NCBI RefSeq assembly: GCF_028583545.1
Contig: NZ_CP087106.1
Span: 2,960,501-3,024,500 of the forward strand
DNA: 64,000 nt
Direction: 5' to 3'
DNA from: Methylobacterium sp. NMS14P
GTDB taxonomy: Bacteria; Pseudomonadota; Alphaproteobacteria; Rhizobiales; Beijerinckiaceae
The position numbers and the translations under genes were made by a program. The stretch's first letter is position 1. Every line of letters begins with the position of its first letter. Below the pieces are notes generated by a model. The model was given only the letters and a program-made list of their open reading frames with translations, searched no databases and was not told the DNA's origin. Positions 36,145 through 43,753 of the stretch are shown piece by piece.

Positions 36145-36688
36145 CGTCGGCCTCGGCGTCCGCCTCCATGGCCTTGGCGATGTCGCGCTCGGCCGCGGTC
36201 AGGGCGGCCCGGGACTGGTCGAGCGAGGTGCGCCGCCAGGTCAGGGTCTTCTCGTCCGGAAATCCGGACATCTCGCGGAAGATGACCTCGGGAACGGTCA
36301 TCACGTTCACCCGGATGGCGTTCATGGCCAGCGCCAGGGCGTTCTCCAGCCGCTTGAACAGCGCGAGCTCGCCGGCCTTCTCGGCGACCTTCATCAGCTT
36401 GAGCTGGGCGTCGAAGGCCTTCCCGGGCTCGCGGATGCCCATCCACCCGGAGAACCCGCCCTCCCCGTCGGCGCCGGCGGTCATTGCCCGACGGATGGCC
36501 TCGGCCTTGGTTTGCTGGACATGCCAGCGCCAGACCTCGCCAAGGTCAGGCAGGTGCTCGTCGCCGGGGCCGGTCGACCGGTGCGCGACCGGGCATCCCT
36601 TGCCCATCCAGGCGTCGATGGTGCCCCGGTCCCATCCCGTCAGCCGCGACAGAGCGTTCATCGACATGAGCCGGTCGGGGGTGCTCAC
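36125..36688 (-). CDS. Phage terminase small subunit-like protein (Nu1 type)
   Basis: A 187-residue protein. The N-terminal 60 residues resemble the DNA-binding domain of Nu1 of lambda-like phages: MNALSRLTGWDRGTIDAWMG, then CPVAHRS and EVWRWHVQQ. The rest is helical (KLMKVAEKAGELALFKRLEN). Small terminases recognise packaging sites; the partner large subunit, portal and capsid genes are not visible in the window. The start used is GTG 36688. A CCGGATTTCCGG palindrome (coding strand) at 36256 encodes MSGFPDE. Confidence 0.72.
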   Translation of the reverse strand: MSTPDRLMSMNALSRLTGWDRGTIDAWMGKGCPVAHRSTGPGDEHLPDLGEVWRWHVQQTKAEAIRRAMTAGADGEGGFSGWMGIREPGKAFDAQLKLMKVAEKAGELALFKRLENALALAMNAIRVNVMTVPEVIFREMSGFPDEKTLTWRRTSLDQSRAALTAAERDIAKAMEADAEADDAPGDA

Positions 36689-37225
36689 CGGGCCTCCCTC
36701 CGCGAACCGCAGGTGTCGGGCGCCCCGAGGCGGTTGTTCACGCCACGTTCTCCGGGCGCCCGTGCCGCGACGGGGGGCGCAACAGCCTTCAGGGAATTCC
36801 GTGTGGCTTCAAGGGCTTGCCGAGCGTTCTGCTGCTGGGTCGCCACGGGAATTCGTTCGCAAGTACCGAACTGTCGCGGCGCAAATGCTCCCCGCACGTC
36901 ATTCCCCCCGTAAGGGGTCCCCTTCGGGGGGGTGGGGGGCCCCCCGGGGGGTGGGAGTGCCGCCCCGCCCCCGCGACGGCACTCCCGCTCGGCGGACCGA
37001 GGCGCACCACGCTGCCCGCGAGCGCGTGTCCCGATCCAGGCCACGCCCATGCCGCAGGGCGTGCCGGGTCGCCCCAGGGCGCGCGACGATCGTCACTGGC
37101 AGGCGCGAATGGGGGTTGTGGGTTGCCCCGTCAGCACCTGTGCGCACCACCACGTGCTGCGGTGTGCGCACGCCGGCACGCGGTGGCATCCCCTCAGGCC
37201 ATGTCCGGATTTCCGGCGAGTGCCG
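36689..37225. other. Intergenic stretch with extreme GC palindromes
   Basis: No convincing gene lies in these 537 bases. At 36904-36931 an inverted repeat pairs CCCCCCG with CGGGGGG around AAGGGG/CCCCTT, followed at about 36931-36952 by runs of G and C that form another palindrome. GTGCGCAC occurs twice near 37139-37170, and a CCGGATTTCCGG copy is at 37205. A terminator or a packaging-related site is possible, but neither can be shown. Confidence 0.5.
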
Positions 37226-38203
37226 TCAGGCGGACCACGGCAGCCGGGTAGGACGGCTCTCGTTCACGGGCCATGGACCGTAGGGGATGGCCCGCCGGGT
37301 CAGGCGGTCGATGTCCTTGTCCGCTCCGGACCACATTCGCACGCGCCCTTGGGCCGAGCGCCTCGCGGCATGCGCCAGGTTGTCGGCCAACTGCGCGGCC
37401 ATGAGGCCTGGGATGCGGGCTGCGGCTGCGTTGCAGGCCTCCTCCCAGGGCTTCTCCAGGATCGGCTTGTAGGTTGCCCGGTCGACCGCCAGGAACAGGA
37501 TGCGGGGGTGGTCGACTGGCCTCCTCTTGCGCCCGACGGTGACGACGCGGCCGCCCCGGCGGTTCGAGAAGATCTGTTGCTCCTCGCCGGTGGGCACGAG
37601 TGGAGGCCGGGCGATGTAGGCGAGCCTCGGCTGCCCGTGCAGCTTGATCGTGTCATCGTAGACGCCCCAGCGCGAGGACGTGGACGACCGCGCCTTCGCC
37701 TTCGTGCCCGCCGCCTCTCGCGACAGGCGTGCCAGGAAGCCCGTGGGCACGCCACCGTACGCGGTCGGGCGGACGCCCTGCGTCAGAGTGATGTTGTCCC
37801 ACCAGGGGATGAGGATGTGGTCCTGAGCCAGCCCGACGTCGCCGGGGAGGCGCGTGTTGTCCTGAATGCCGAACAGGTACTTCAGGTAGACGCTCTGCTT
37901 CGGCATCACCTCGACGGACTCCCTGACACCGTCGCCGGCCTGATTGCGCTCGATCATGTTCAGGCCGACGACGCCCGAGCGCGTGTACTTCACGGCCGAC
38001 TGCGTCCACGGGGTGTTCCGCTTCAGCGTCTTGTGGAACTGCTGGCGGATGTTGACGACGGCCACCTTGGCGGTCTCGTCCATCGCCCAACCCGCGGCCC
38101 GGCGGTACTTAGCGATGCCGACGGTCGACACGAAGCGGTCGCGCCACTCCTCGATGAGGGGGCCGACGTCTGAGGCGATGCGGACTTTGAACGGGAAGGC
38201 CAT
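37226..38203 (-). CDS. Phage structural-like protein (virion morphogenesis or minor tail type)
   Basis: A 325-residue protein. The N-terminal half (VGPLIEEWRDRFVSTVGIAK, AMDETAKVAVVNIRQQFHKT) recalls HK97-gp10/minor tail proteins in which a helical domain helps join head and tail. The rest, with PRILFLAVDRATYKPILEKP, is not recognised. No membrane segment. It is the first gene of the minus-strand phage cluster and is divergent from the polymerase-like gene. Assignment is tentative. Confidence 0.5.
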   Translation of the reverse strand: MAFPFKVRIASDVGPLIEEWRDRFVSTVGIAKYRRAAGWAMDETAKVAVVNIRQQFHKTLKRNTPWTQSAVKYTRSGVVGLNMIERNQAGDGVRESVEVMPKQSVYLKYLFGIQDNTRLPGDVGLAQDHILIPWWDNITLTQGVRPTAYGGVPTGFLARLSREAAGTKAKARSSTSSRWGVYDDTIKLHGQPRLAYIARPPLVPTGEEQQIFSNRRGGRVVTVGRKRRPVDHPRILFLAVDRATYKPILEKPWEEACNAAAARIPGLMAAQLADNLAHAARRSAQGRVRMWSGADKDIDRLTRRAIPYGPWPVNESRPTRLPWSA

Positions 38204-38585
38204 GCCCGGCAGGGTGCGCCGCCGGGCGTGACCCGTTCCAGGCTACGCGAGACGGTCCGGAAGGCCGTCGTGGCCTGCCCACAGCCCGTTCGACTGAGTG
38301 TGCGCTTCTGTCGCACCGGGCGGGAAGGCACCTGGGAGACGATCCTGTTGGGTTGAGCGACCGGGATGATGCCGAGGTCAACTTCTGAAATCGAGGCGCC
38401 TTCCTGGCGCTCTCTGGCGCGGTCCCACAAGGTTCTTCGCGCTCACGCCAGGGTGACTAATCGCGTTCTTGGCGCCCTCCTAAGCCGCTCTGGATATTAG
38501 CGAAACGGCGGCGGAGCATGCGGTTTCGTCGCGTCGGGTCAGAGGTGCCCCGGGGCGGCGGTCCACCGCGAGAGCCCCGTCCTCC
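38204..38585. promoter_or_regulatory. Divergent control region before the polymerase-like gene, with GGCGC repeats
   Basis: This 382-base gap separates the divergent structural-like and polymerase-like genes and should carry both promoters. Between 38395 and 38476 GGCGC occurs four times, two as CTGGCGC spaced 10 bases apart (38404, 38414). Such repeats could be operator or origin repeats; nothing more specific is visible. Confidence 0.35.
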
Positions 38586-40553
38586 ATGCACGATGATGAA
38601 TTGGCGCGAAATGCCCGCGCCCTGGACTTCCACTGGCGCGTGTCCGACGACCTCGTTGCCGCCGCAGGCCTCCCGAAGCTCGCCCGCTCCAAGGTCAACC
38701 GCGCCATGGCCAGCGTCCTGGCGGCACTCGCTTTGGCGGCGGACAGCGACCGGCCCTACGTCTCCTACAGCCGCTCGCGGGACTTCTACGCGGCCCAGGG
38801 TCGCTACGAGGGGACGGACTACACCTACGCGTCGGTGCTGCAGAGCGTGGATGAGCTCGGGCGCCTCGGCCTGATTGAGGAGATACGCTCGAAGCCCGGC
38901 GCCCACCTGACCCACGGCATGCAGAGCCGCATGCGGGCCTCGGACCGTCTCGTCGAGATCTTGTCCGGCCAGCCCATCGAGTACCTCGGCTCGGGCTGCC
39001 CGCTCGTCCTCAAGGACAGGGACGGCACTCGCATCGACTACGAGGACACGCCCGAGACCCGGCGCCTGACGCGCGAAATTGGCGGTTTGAACCGGTACCT
39101 GAACAGCTTCTCGGTCGACGTCTCGGCCTCGGCCTCGCCCGACGACTGGGAGCGTACCGCGCACCACGTCCGAGCCCGGAAGGTACGGGACGGCGTCGAG
39201 ACATGGGCCTGCGCCCGCGTCACGCCTCGGGTCGATGTCTACCGTGTTTTCAGCCGTGGCGGGTTTCGGCAGGGCGGTCGAATCTACGGCGGCTTCTGGG
39301 AGGGGCTGCCCAAGGACCGGAGGCTCGACCTGATGATCAACAACGAGCTGGTCATCGAGGAGGACTTCGCCTCCCTCCACCCGCGCCTCTTGTACGCGCT
39401 GCGCGGCGAGCGGATGCCGGCGGGGTTCGACTGCTACGCGCTGCCTCACTACCAGCGCTGGGTCGGCAAGCTTGCGCTGAACGTGGCCATCAACGCCGCG
39501 ACGCTGCACGCCGCGGCCGGGGCCCTCATGGAGAAGGGCCGTCAGAAGAAGGCCGACGGTTCGCCCGTGTGGCCTTACGGCTGGGCTGAGACCCGGCGCA
39601 TCATCGACAAGGTCATCGCTCACAACCCGGCCATCGCGGGGTACATCGGAAGCGACGCCGGTGTCTCGCTCATGGCCATCGATGCGCGCATGGCCCTCGA
39701 CGTCCTCAAGTCCTGCGAGAAGGCCCACCTGGCTGCCCTGCCGGTGCACGACAGCTTCCTCGCATCAGAGGGCCGGACGGCTGAGTTGAAGGGCATCATG
39801 AACGATGTCCTGGAAGGTGCGCTGGACCGAATTTCTCCTGCGACCTTAATGGGTTCGCGGAAAGATTCTATGGGTGAGACGATCCAAATGATCCGATATA
39901 GGGAGCCGGGGGTGGCCGAACCCGTTGAGACCCCCCTCGCTGCGCCCGAGGTCACCCCCTCTGCGGAACTCGTGTCGTCTCCCTCCGACCCGGTGCTCCC
40001 CTCCTCCGGGACCGTGGCCCCCTTCCGTGCGGTCCTTAGGCCTCTCCCGCCCCGTCCGGGTTCTCCCCGTCCCCGTGTCGTTCCCTCTCCTGCGGAGCCG
40101 GTGGGTCTCTCTCCGGCCCCTGTAGAGCCCCCTGCGCCTTCTGCGGTCGTGCCGGTGCCGGCCTTCCTCCTGGCTCTCCGGCCTCCGCCCGAGCCGGTCC
40201 CCGCTCCCTCTCCCGAGCCGCCCCTGTCCCTTGTGGTCCCTCGTCCTCGACCATCCCTGGCGTTCCTCACCCGCTCCCTGCCACCCGCCGACGTCCCCTT
40301 CGAACCAATCCCGCTCAGGCCCGCCACCGCCCCTTCCAGACCGGCCCACGTGTCCCTGGCCGCCCTTGATGACGAATGCCCTGAGGAGGTCCCTCAGGTT
40401 CCTCCTCCGCCCGTCGAGCGTGTTGGGCTGCTCGGACGGCTGGCAGCCCATGCTCGGGCCCTGCGCGACCCCGCCGGCATCGCAGACGGGGATGCCCGAA
40501 TGGCGGAGCTCCGCGCCCTCGCATCACGCCAGCGTACGCGCCTGAATGCGTGA
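38586..40553 (+). CDS. Polymerase-palm-like replication protein with proline-rich tail
   Basis: A 655-residue protein. Residues about 255-400 carry three motifs like those of family A DNA polymerases and T7-type RNA polymerases: motif A in VIEEDFASLHPRLLYAL, an R-x3-K helix in YQRWVGKLALNVAINAAT (motif B), and motif C in LPVHDSFLAS. The N-terminal 130 residues look like a helical DNA-binding region. Residues about 440-620 are a proline-rich, low-complexity linker, and the last 40 are helical. The likely role is replication of the phage-like element. Families with ALHPRLLY and VHDSF are seen in prophages and plasmids, usually unnamed. No exonuclease domain is evident. Confidence 0.7.
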   Translation: MHDDELARNARALDFHWRVSDDLVAAAGLPKLARSKVNRAMASVLAALALAADSDRPYVSYSRSRDFYAAQGRYEGTDYTYASVLQSVDELGRLGLIEEIRSKPGAHLTHGMQSRMRASDRLVEILSGQPIEYLGSGCPLVLKDRDGTRIDYEDTPETRRLTREIGGLNRYLNSFSVDVSASASPDDWERTAHHVRARKVRDGVETWACARVTPRVDVYRVFSRGGFRQGGRIYGGFWEGLPKDRRLDLMINNELVIEEDFASLHPRLLYALRGERMPAGFDCYALPHYQRWVGKLALNVAINAATLHAAAGALMEKGRQKKADGSPVWPYGWAETRRIIDKVIAHNPAIAGYIGSDAGVSLMAIDARMALDVLKSCEKAHLAALPVHDSFLASEGRTAELKGIMNDVLEGALDRISPATLMGSRKDSMGETIQMIRYREPGVAEPVETPLAAPEVTPSAELVSSPSDPVLPSSGTVAPFRAVLRPLPPRPGSPRPRVVPSPAEPVGLSPAPVEPPAPSAVVPVPAFLLALRPPPEPVPAPSPEPPLSLVVPRPRPSLAFLTRSLPPADVPFEPIPLRPATAPSRPAHVSLAALDDECPEEVPQVPPPPVERVGLLGRLAAHARALRDPAGIADGDARMAELRALASRQRTRLNA

Positions 40554-40630
40554 TAGAGGTTGTCTATCGCCAAGCGCGCTGGCAATATGCCGGGAAGCTC
40601 TCGCGAGCTGACGATGCACCTCATCGTGGA

Positions 40631-40665
40631 AGCCCTCCGACCCTTCGGTCGGGGGGCTTTCTTTG
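40631..40665 (+). terminator. Rho-independent terminator after the polymerase-like gene
   Basis: AGCCCTCCGACC pairs with GGTCGGGGGGCT around a CTTCG-type loop, followed by TTCTTTGTT. It lies 78 bases after the polymerase-like stop and should end that transcript. It also overlaps the open frame upstream of the PG_binding_3-like gene, so that gene must start further down. Confidence 0.85.
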
Positions 40666-40667
40666 TT

Positions 40668-41519
40668 CTGGTTCCCTCTGACTGGGACCAGCGGGCCAAG
40701 CATCTAAGCCTCGCTGTCTACGCAGTCGTCGACTTCGGCGTGAAATCCGGCGTCGGCCGCGCCAACCGCTACCTGCAGCAGGTTCTCAAGGCGCGGAAGC
40801 TCTACGCCGGGGACATCGACGGCGTCGTCGGGACCAAGACCCTGGCGGCCATCGCCGGCCTCACCCCGTCCCTGGTGTCCGCCGTCATCCGCGACCTGTG
40901 CGCCATGCGCCTCTGCTACCTGCAGACGCTGGACGGCTGGGGCGCGTTCGGACGGGGCTGGAGCCGCCGCGTCTCTGAGGTCCAGGCGGCCGCCCTGGCG
41001 CTCGCCGCCGGGGCCTACGCCCACGCTGAGGCCGACCTGCCCGATCCGGCGCCGACAGTTCGCGGCAAGCCGGCGCAGGTCGCGGCCACCCGCATCGCAA
41101 CCGGCAAGGCCGCCGTCATGACCGCTGTCGGCGTCATCGGAGATCAAGCCTCGTCCTACGCCGGGACGTTCCAGGGCCTGTCCGACATTGCGCCCGTGTT
41201 CCGGTACGTGTTCGCGGCCCTGACCGTCATCGGCGTGCTGGCCGCCCTGTACAAGGCGGTGCAGCTCGCCAAGGGCTCCGAGGCTGCCTCGCCCAAGCCG
41301 ACGGCGCCCGAGGCCGCCAACGACGACGAGCCCGTGTCCGGAAATGCGGCGTTCGTGCCCGGGACCGTCATCGAGCTCCCGCCCGCGACGGTGATCCCGC
41401 CCGCCGCCGAGGCCGACCCGAGCGTCGTGGCCATCCACGAAGCGCCGCTGCCCGAGTCCGTGTCCGGAAATCCGGCGGACGTGCCCGCGGCGGCCCCGGT
41501 TGCGGAGCAGGCCGCCTGA
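40668..41519 (+). CDS. Membrane-anchored PG_binding_3-like protein, possibly 5'-truncated GH108 lysozyme
   Basis: The conserved part, LSLAVYAVVDFGVKSGVGRA, then GDIDGVVGTKTLAAI and GWGAFGRGWSRRV, matches the C-terminal peptidoglycan-binding domain (PG_binding_3) of GH108 phage muramidases. The catalytic domain with its EGG motif is absent; a terminator occupies the place where it would be. A hydrophobic segment (YVFAALTVIGVLAALYKAVQ) and an Ala/Pro-rich tail follow. The start is unclear: the frame is open from TTG 40560 and the listed start, CTG 40668, is merely the first plausible codon after the terminator. Two CCGGAAATCCGG-type sites lie near the 3' end. Confidence 0.6.
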   Translation: MVPSDWDQRAKHLSLAVYAVVDFGVKSGVGRANRYLQQVLKARKLYAGDIDGVVGTKTLAAIAGLTPSLVSAVIRDLCAMRLCYLQTLDGWGAFGRGWSRRVSEVQAAALALAAGAYAHAEADLPDPAPTVRGKPAQVAATRIATGKAAVMTAVGVIGDQASSYAGTFQGLSDIAPVFRYVFAALTVIGVLAALYKAVQLAKGSEAASPKPTAPEAANDDEPVSGNAAFVPGTVIELPPATVIPPAAEADPSVVAIHEAPLPESVSGNPADVPAAAPVAEQAA

Positions 41520-41764
41520 TGTCGACCGCCGCCATCTGCGTCATCGCGGTCTGCGCTCTGCTGGCTTTCGTGACCGCCGCCGGGGTCGTCATGAGCTTCG
41601 TAGAGAGCCTGCTCGTCTCCAAAGCGCAGCCGCCCTGCCCGTGCCGGGACATCCATTCCATCACTGTCGGCGCGCCCACCGTGACCGAGTTCTCGGCCGA
41701 CAGCGGCCCCGAGGTCGCGACCGAACACTGCCGCATCGTCGTCGCAGCTGGGAAGGTGCACTGA
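41519..41764 (+). CDS. Small membrane protein, phage lysis-type cluster
   Basis: An 81-residue protein beginning MSTAAICVIAVCALLAFVTA, a single N-terminal membrane segment, with a short CPC-containing soluble tail. The ATG overlaps the preceding stop (TGATG). Its place between a peptidoglycan-binding protein and spanin-like genes suggests a lysis function such as a holin partner. No family recognised. Confidence 0.6.
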   Translation: MSTAAICVIAVCALLAFVTAAGVVMSFVESLLVSKAQPPCPCRDIHSITVGAPTVTEFSADSGPEVATEHCRIVVAAGKVH

Positions 41765-41765
41765 C

Positions 41766-42056
41766 ATGGACGCCCTCGCCCTCGAAGCGCCCGCCAAGAC
41801 CAAGGCCGAGCTCGACCGGACGGAGGAGCTCGCGCGGGCCCTCCGCACTACCAGCCTCCACCCGCATGCCTGCGGCCCAGGAAGTGAGGACCTCTTCGCG
41901 GTTGCCAAGGAGGTCGAGCTCTTCCTTCGGGTGACCGGCAGCCAGAGCAATGCCGACCGGTTCCAGGGCGAGGTCGCCACGGCGGTCGATACCGCCCCGA
42001 CCCTCCACTCCTACCGTCTCCGTATCCGCCTCCTCCGCGCCGGGGTGCACGTCTGA
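41766..42056 (+). CDS. Hypothetical small phage protein
   Basis: A 96-residue soluble protein (AKTKAELDRTEELARALR, EVELFLRVTGSQSNADRFQG). It starts 1 base after the previous stop and ends in a TGATG overlap with the next gene. Function not recognised. The packing shows it belongs to the same transcript. Confidence 0.6.
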   Translation: MDALALEAPAKTKAELDRTEELARALRTTSLHPHACGPGSEDLFAVAKEVELFLRVTGSQSNADRFQGEVATAVDTAPTLHSYRLRIRLLRAGVHV

Positions 42057-42364
42057 TGTTCGACCCCTTCCGCATCGCCGCCTTGTGGGTCGGCATGGCC
42101 TTGGGCGTTCCCATGCTCGCCGCCGAGCTCGCCGACGAGGTCTGAGGCGCCAAGCCCGCACCTCCTCCCGCGCAGCCGCTCCACCGCGAGGTCGCGGACT
42201 TCCGGACCCGCGTCGAGGTCGACGCCATCGAGGAGACCCGCGACGAGATGGTGGCCGCCCAGGGTGCCAGGCTCGCCCGGTCCGAGGGCCCTCTGAGGCG
42301 TCTCAAGGGCGAACGGATGGTGGTGAAGGTCGTCGCCAAGCGCGCTCGGAAGTGGAAGGCCTGA
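42056..42364 (+). pseudogene. Small membrane-protein gene interrupted by in-frame TGA
   Basis: ATG 42056 opens 29 codons (MFDPFRIAALWVGMALGVPM, ending ADEV) up to TGA at 42143-42145. The same frame then continues for 72 codons with strong coding bias (PLHREVADFRTRVEVDAIEE, RLKGERMVVKVVAKRARKWK) to TGA 42362-42364, one base before the next ATG. A full product would be about 102 residues: one membrane helix and a charged helical tail. The stop could come from CGA by one C-to-T change. Either a nonsense mutation, a separate 29-residue peptide, or readthrough. Confidence 0.6.
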
Positions 42365-42365
42365 C

Positions 42366-42872
42366 ATGCTCCCGATCCTCTCCCTCCTCACTTTCGTCCC
42401 CGGCGTCGGCGGCCTCGTCGAGCACGCCAAGGCGTGGGTCGTCGAGCTCATCCTCTGGGGGCTCCTGGCGCTCGCCCTCGTGGTCGGCGGCATTGTCGCC
42501 TACGACCGCGGCGTCGCCGCCGAGCGCGGGCCCACGACGGCCGCCCAGGCCGAACGGGACGACTGGAAGGTCCGGGCCCTGTCAGCCGAGGCTGCCGCGA
42601 AGGACAACGAAAGCGCCGCCATGGCGCTGGGGCAGCAGGTCGTCCACCAGGCCGACGCCTACGACCGTGCCGACGCGCAGGCCCGCGCCGATGCCAACCG
42701 CTACACGGCGGCCCTCGACGCCGCCCGGCAGGCCCGATGCCAGGCATAGGCCTCTTCCGTCGCCGACCCGGTGCACCGGGCGCTGACCGGGACGGCGACG
42801 CCCGAGGACGCGCCGCTACCGGAACCGTTCAAGGCCGCCGAGCGCGCCCTTCGGAAGGGGAGGCACCGTTGA
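42366..42872 (+). pseudogene. Inner-membrane spanin-like gene interrupted by in-frame TAG
   Basis: From ATG 42366, 127 codons encode an N-terminal membrane helix (WGLLALALVVGGIVAYDRG) and a long coiled-coil-like part (DDWKVRALSAEAAAKDNESA), the layout of Rz-type i-spanins. TAG at 42747-42749 ends it after RCQA, but the frame continues for 40 codons (ASSVADPVHRALTGTATPED, ending RKGRHR) to a TGA that overlaps the next start as TTGA. That overlap suggests the longer product is the original. CAG to TAG is one C-to-T change. The short form may still be made and partly functional. Confidence 0.65.
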
Positions 42873-43162
42873 AGCGCCTCCTGATCCTTGTCGCGGCTCT
42901 GCCGCTCGGCGCCTGCCTTGAAACGCCCGAGCTCGCGGTGCCGCCGGAAATCCGGCGCGTGCAGGTCCTCGGCGTCCACGTCCCGCAGCGGCTGCGCCAC
43001 TGCCGCACCGAGCCCGAGCCGCTGCCCGACGACGCCACCGTCGGTGACATCGCCCGGCACCACGTCGACGTGGCCGCGGCCGGGCAGGACTGCCGCGCCA
43101 AGCTCAAGGCGGTCGACGGCCTGCTGATTGCCGCCGAGCGCCGCGCCGGGAGCCACCTATGA
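42869..43162 (+). CDS. Lipoprotein, outer-membrane spanin-like (Rz1 type)
   Basis: A 97-residue lipoprotein starting at TTG 42869 with an excellent ribosome site (AAGGGGAGG) six bases upstream. The signal LLILVAALPLGAC has a lipobox (LGAC), so the mature protein is acylated on Cys. The remainder (LRHCRTEPEPLPDDATVGDI) is soluble and short. Following an i-spanin-like gene and overlapping it, this is probably the o-spanin that helps disrupt the outer membrane at phage release. A CCGGAAATCCGG copy at 42944 is read here as PEIR, a different frame from most others. Confidence 0.68.
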   Translation: MKRLLILVAALPLGACLETPELAVPPEIRRVQVLGVHVPQRLRHCRTEPEPLPDDATVGDIARHHVDVAAAGQDCRAKLKAVDGLLIAAERRAGSHL

Positions 43163-43248
43163 GCGTCACCGTCGCCTTCCTCGTCGGCGTCATGCTCGGC
43201 CTCTGTCTCGCTGAGCCGCCCCGCCGGCCGCCGTGGAGGTGGTCATGA
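43159..43248 (+). CDS. Very small membrane protein
   Basis: A 29-codon gene, ATG overlapping the lipoprotein stop (ATGA) and its own stop overlapping the next ATG (ATGA). The product MSVTVAFLVGVMLGLCLAEP followed by a basic tail is one membrane helix. Its place in an unbroken chain of start/stop overlaps is the main support. Confidence 0.5.
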   Translation: MSVTVAFLVGVMLGLCLAEPPRRPPWRWS

Positions 43249-43415
43249 CCTCTGCTGCCCGTGCCGTCATCGAGGCCGCCCGCGAGCTCGTTCGGAACAG
43301 CCGCTGGCACCTCGAACTGCCCGAGGACCGGGAGCTCCCCGACACCCTGTAGGCCGCCCTGGACCGGGCGGTGCGCGCCCTTGATGCCGCGGAGGCCGAC
43401 CGTGGCCGAGGCTGA
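43245..43415 (+). pseudogene. Small phage gene interrupted by in-frame TAG
   Basis: ATG 43245 (ATGA overlap with the gene before) encodes 35 residues (TSAARAVIEAARELVRNSRW, then LPEDRELPDTL) to TAG at 43350-43352. The frame continues for 20 codons (AALDRAVRALDAAEADRGRG) to TGA 43413-43415, inside the start of the next gene. The continuation is a natural amphipathic helix in the codon bias of the region. CAG to TAG is again one C-to-T change. Function unknown. Confidence 0.55.
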
Positions 43416-43626
43416 CCCCTGCCGCCGGGCGCTGACGCCGACCGAGGAGGCCAACCTGTTCGCCGGGGACGCGCTCCGGGCCGCCCGCAAGGTCATGTCC
43501 GGAAATCCGGCGGGCGCGGAGGGTGAGGCGTACCTGGCGGTCTACGTGGTCCTGGCCGCGGCGGCGCTCGGGCAGGACCGCGCCAAAGGCGAGAAAAGTG
43601 TCGGCCTAAGCGACGCCCTCAGCTAG
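43402..43626 (+). CDS. Hypothetical small phage protein
   Basis: A 74-residue protein from GTG 43402, overlapping the continuation of the interrupted gene before it. It reads ALTPTEEANLFAGDALRAAR, then AYLAVYVVLAAAALGQDRAK, a short helical protein. Two CCGGAWWTCCGG copies flank or lie in it: 43499 (read as MSGNPAG) and 43629, three bases after the stop. No family recognised. Confidence 0.6.
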   Translation: MAEADPCRRALTPTEEANLFAGDALRAARKVMSGNPAGAEGEAYLAVYVVLAAAALGQDRAKGEKSVGLSDALS

Positions 43627-43753
43627 CGCCGGAATTCCGGACACGCCCCTGGTAGTGCAGAGACCGAATCGCTTTAATCGTTGCAGCCCTCGACCCGAGG
43701 GTCGGCCCCGGCCGGTGGTGAGACACCGAACCGAGGCCTCACTCCAGACCCGG

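Noticed and set aside
36685..37050. Minus-strand gene between the Nu1-like and structural-like genes
   Set aside because: The translation is dominated by Gly, Pro and Arg from the GC palindromes and has no coding features.
42056..43415. Stop-codon reassignment in the element
   Set aside because: Both TAG and TGA are involved, and neighbouring genes of the same element end normally on both codons, so a changed genetic code is unlikely.
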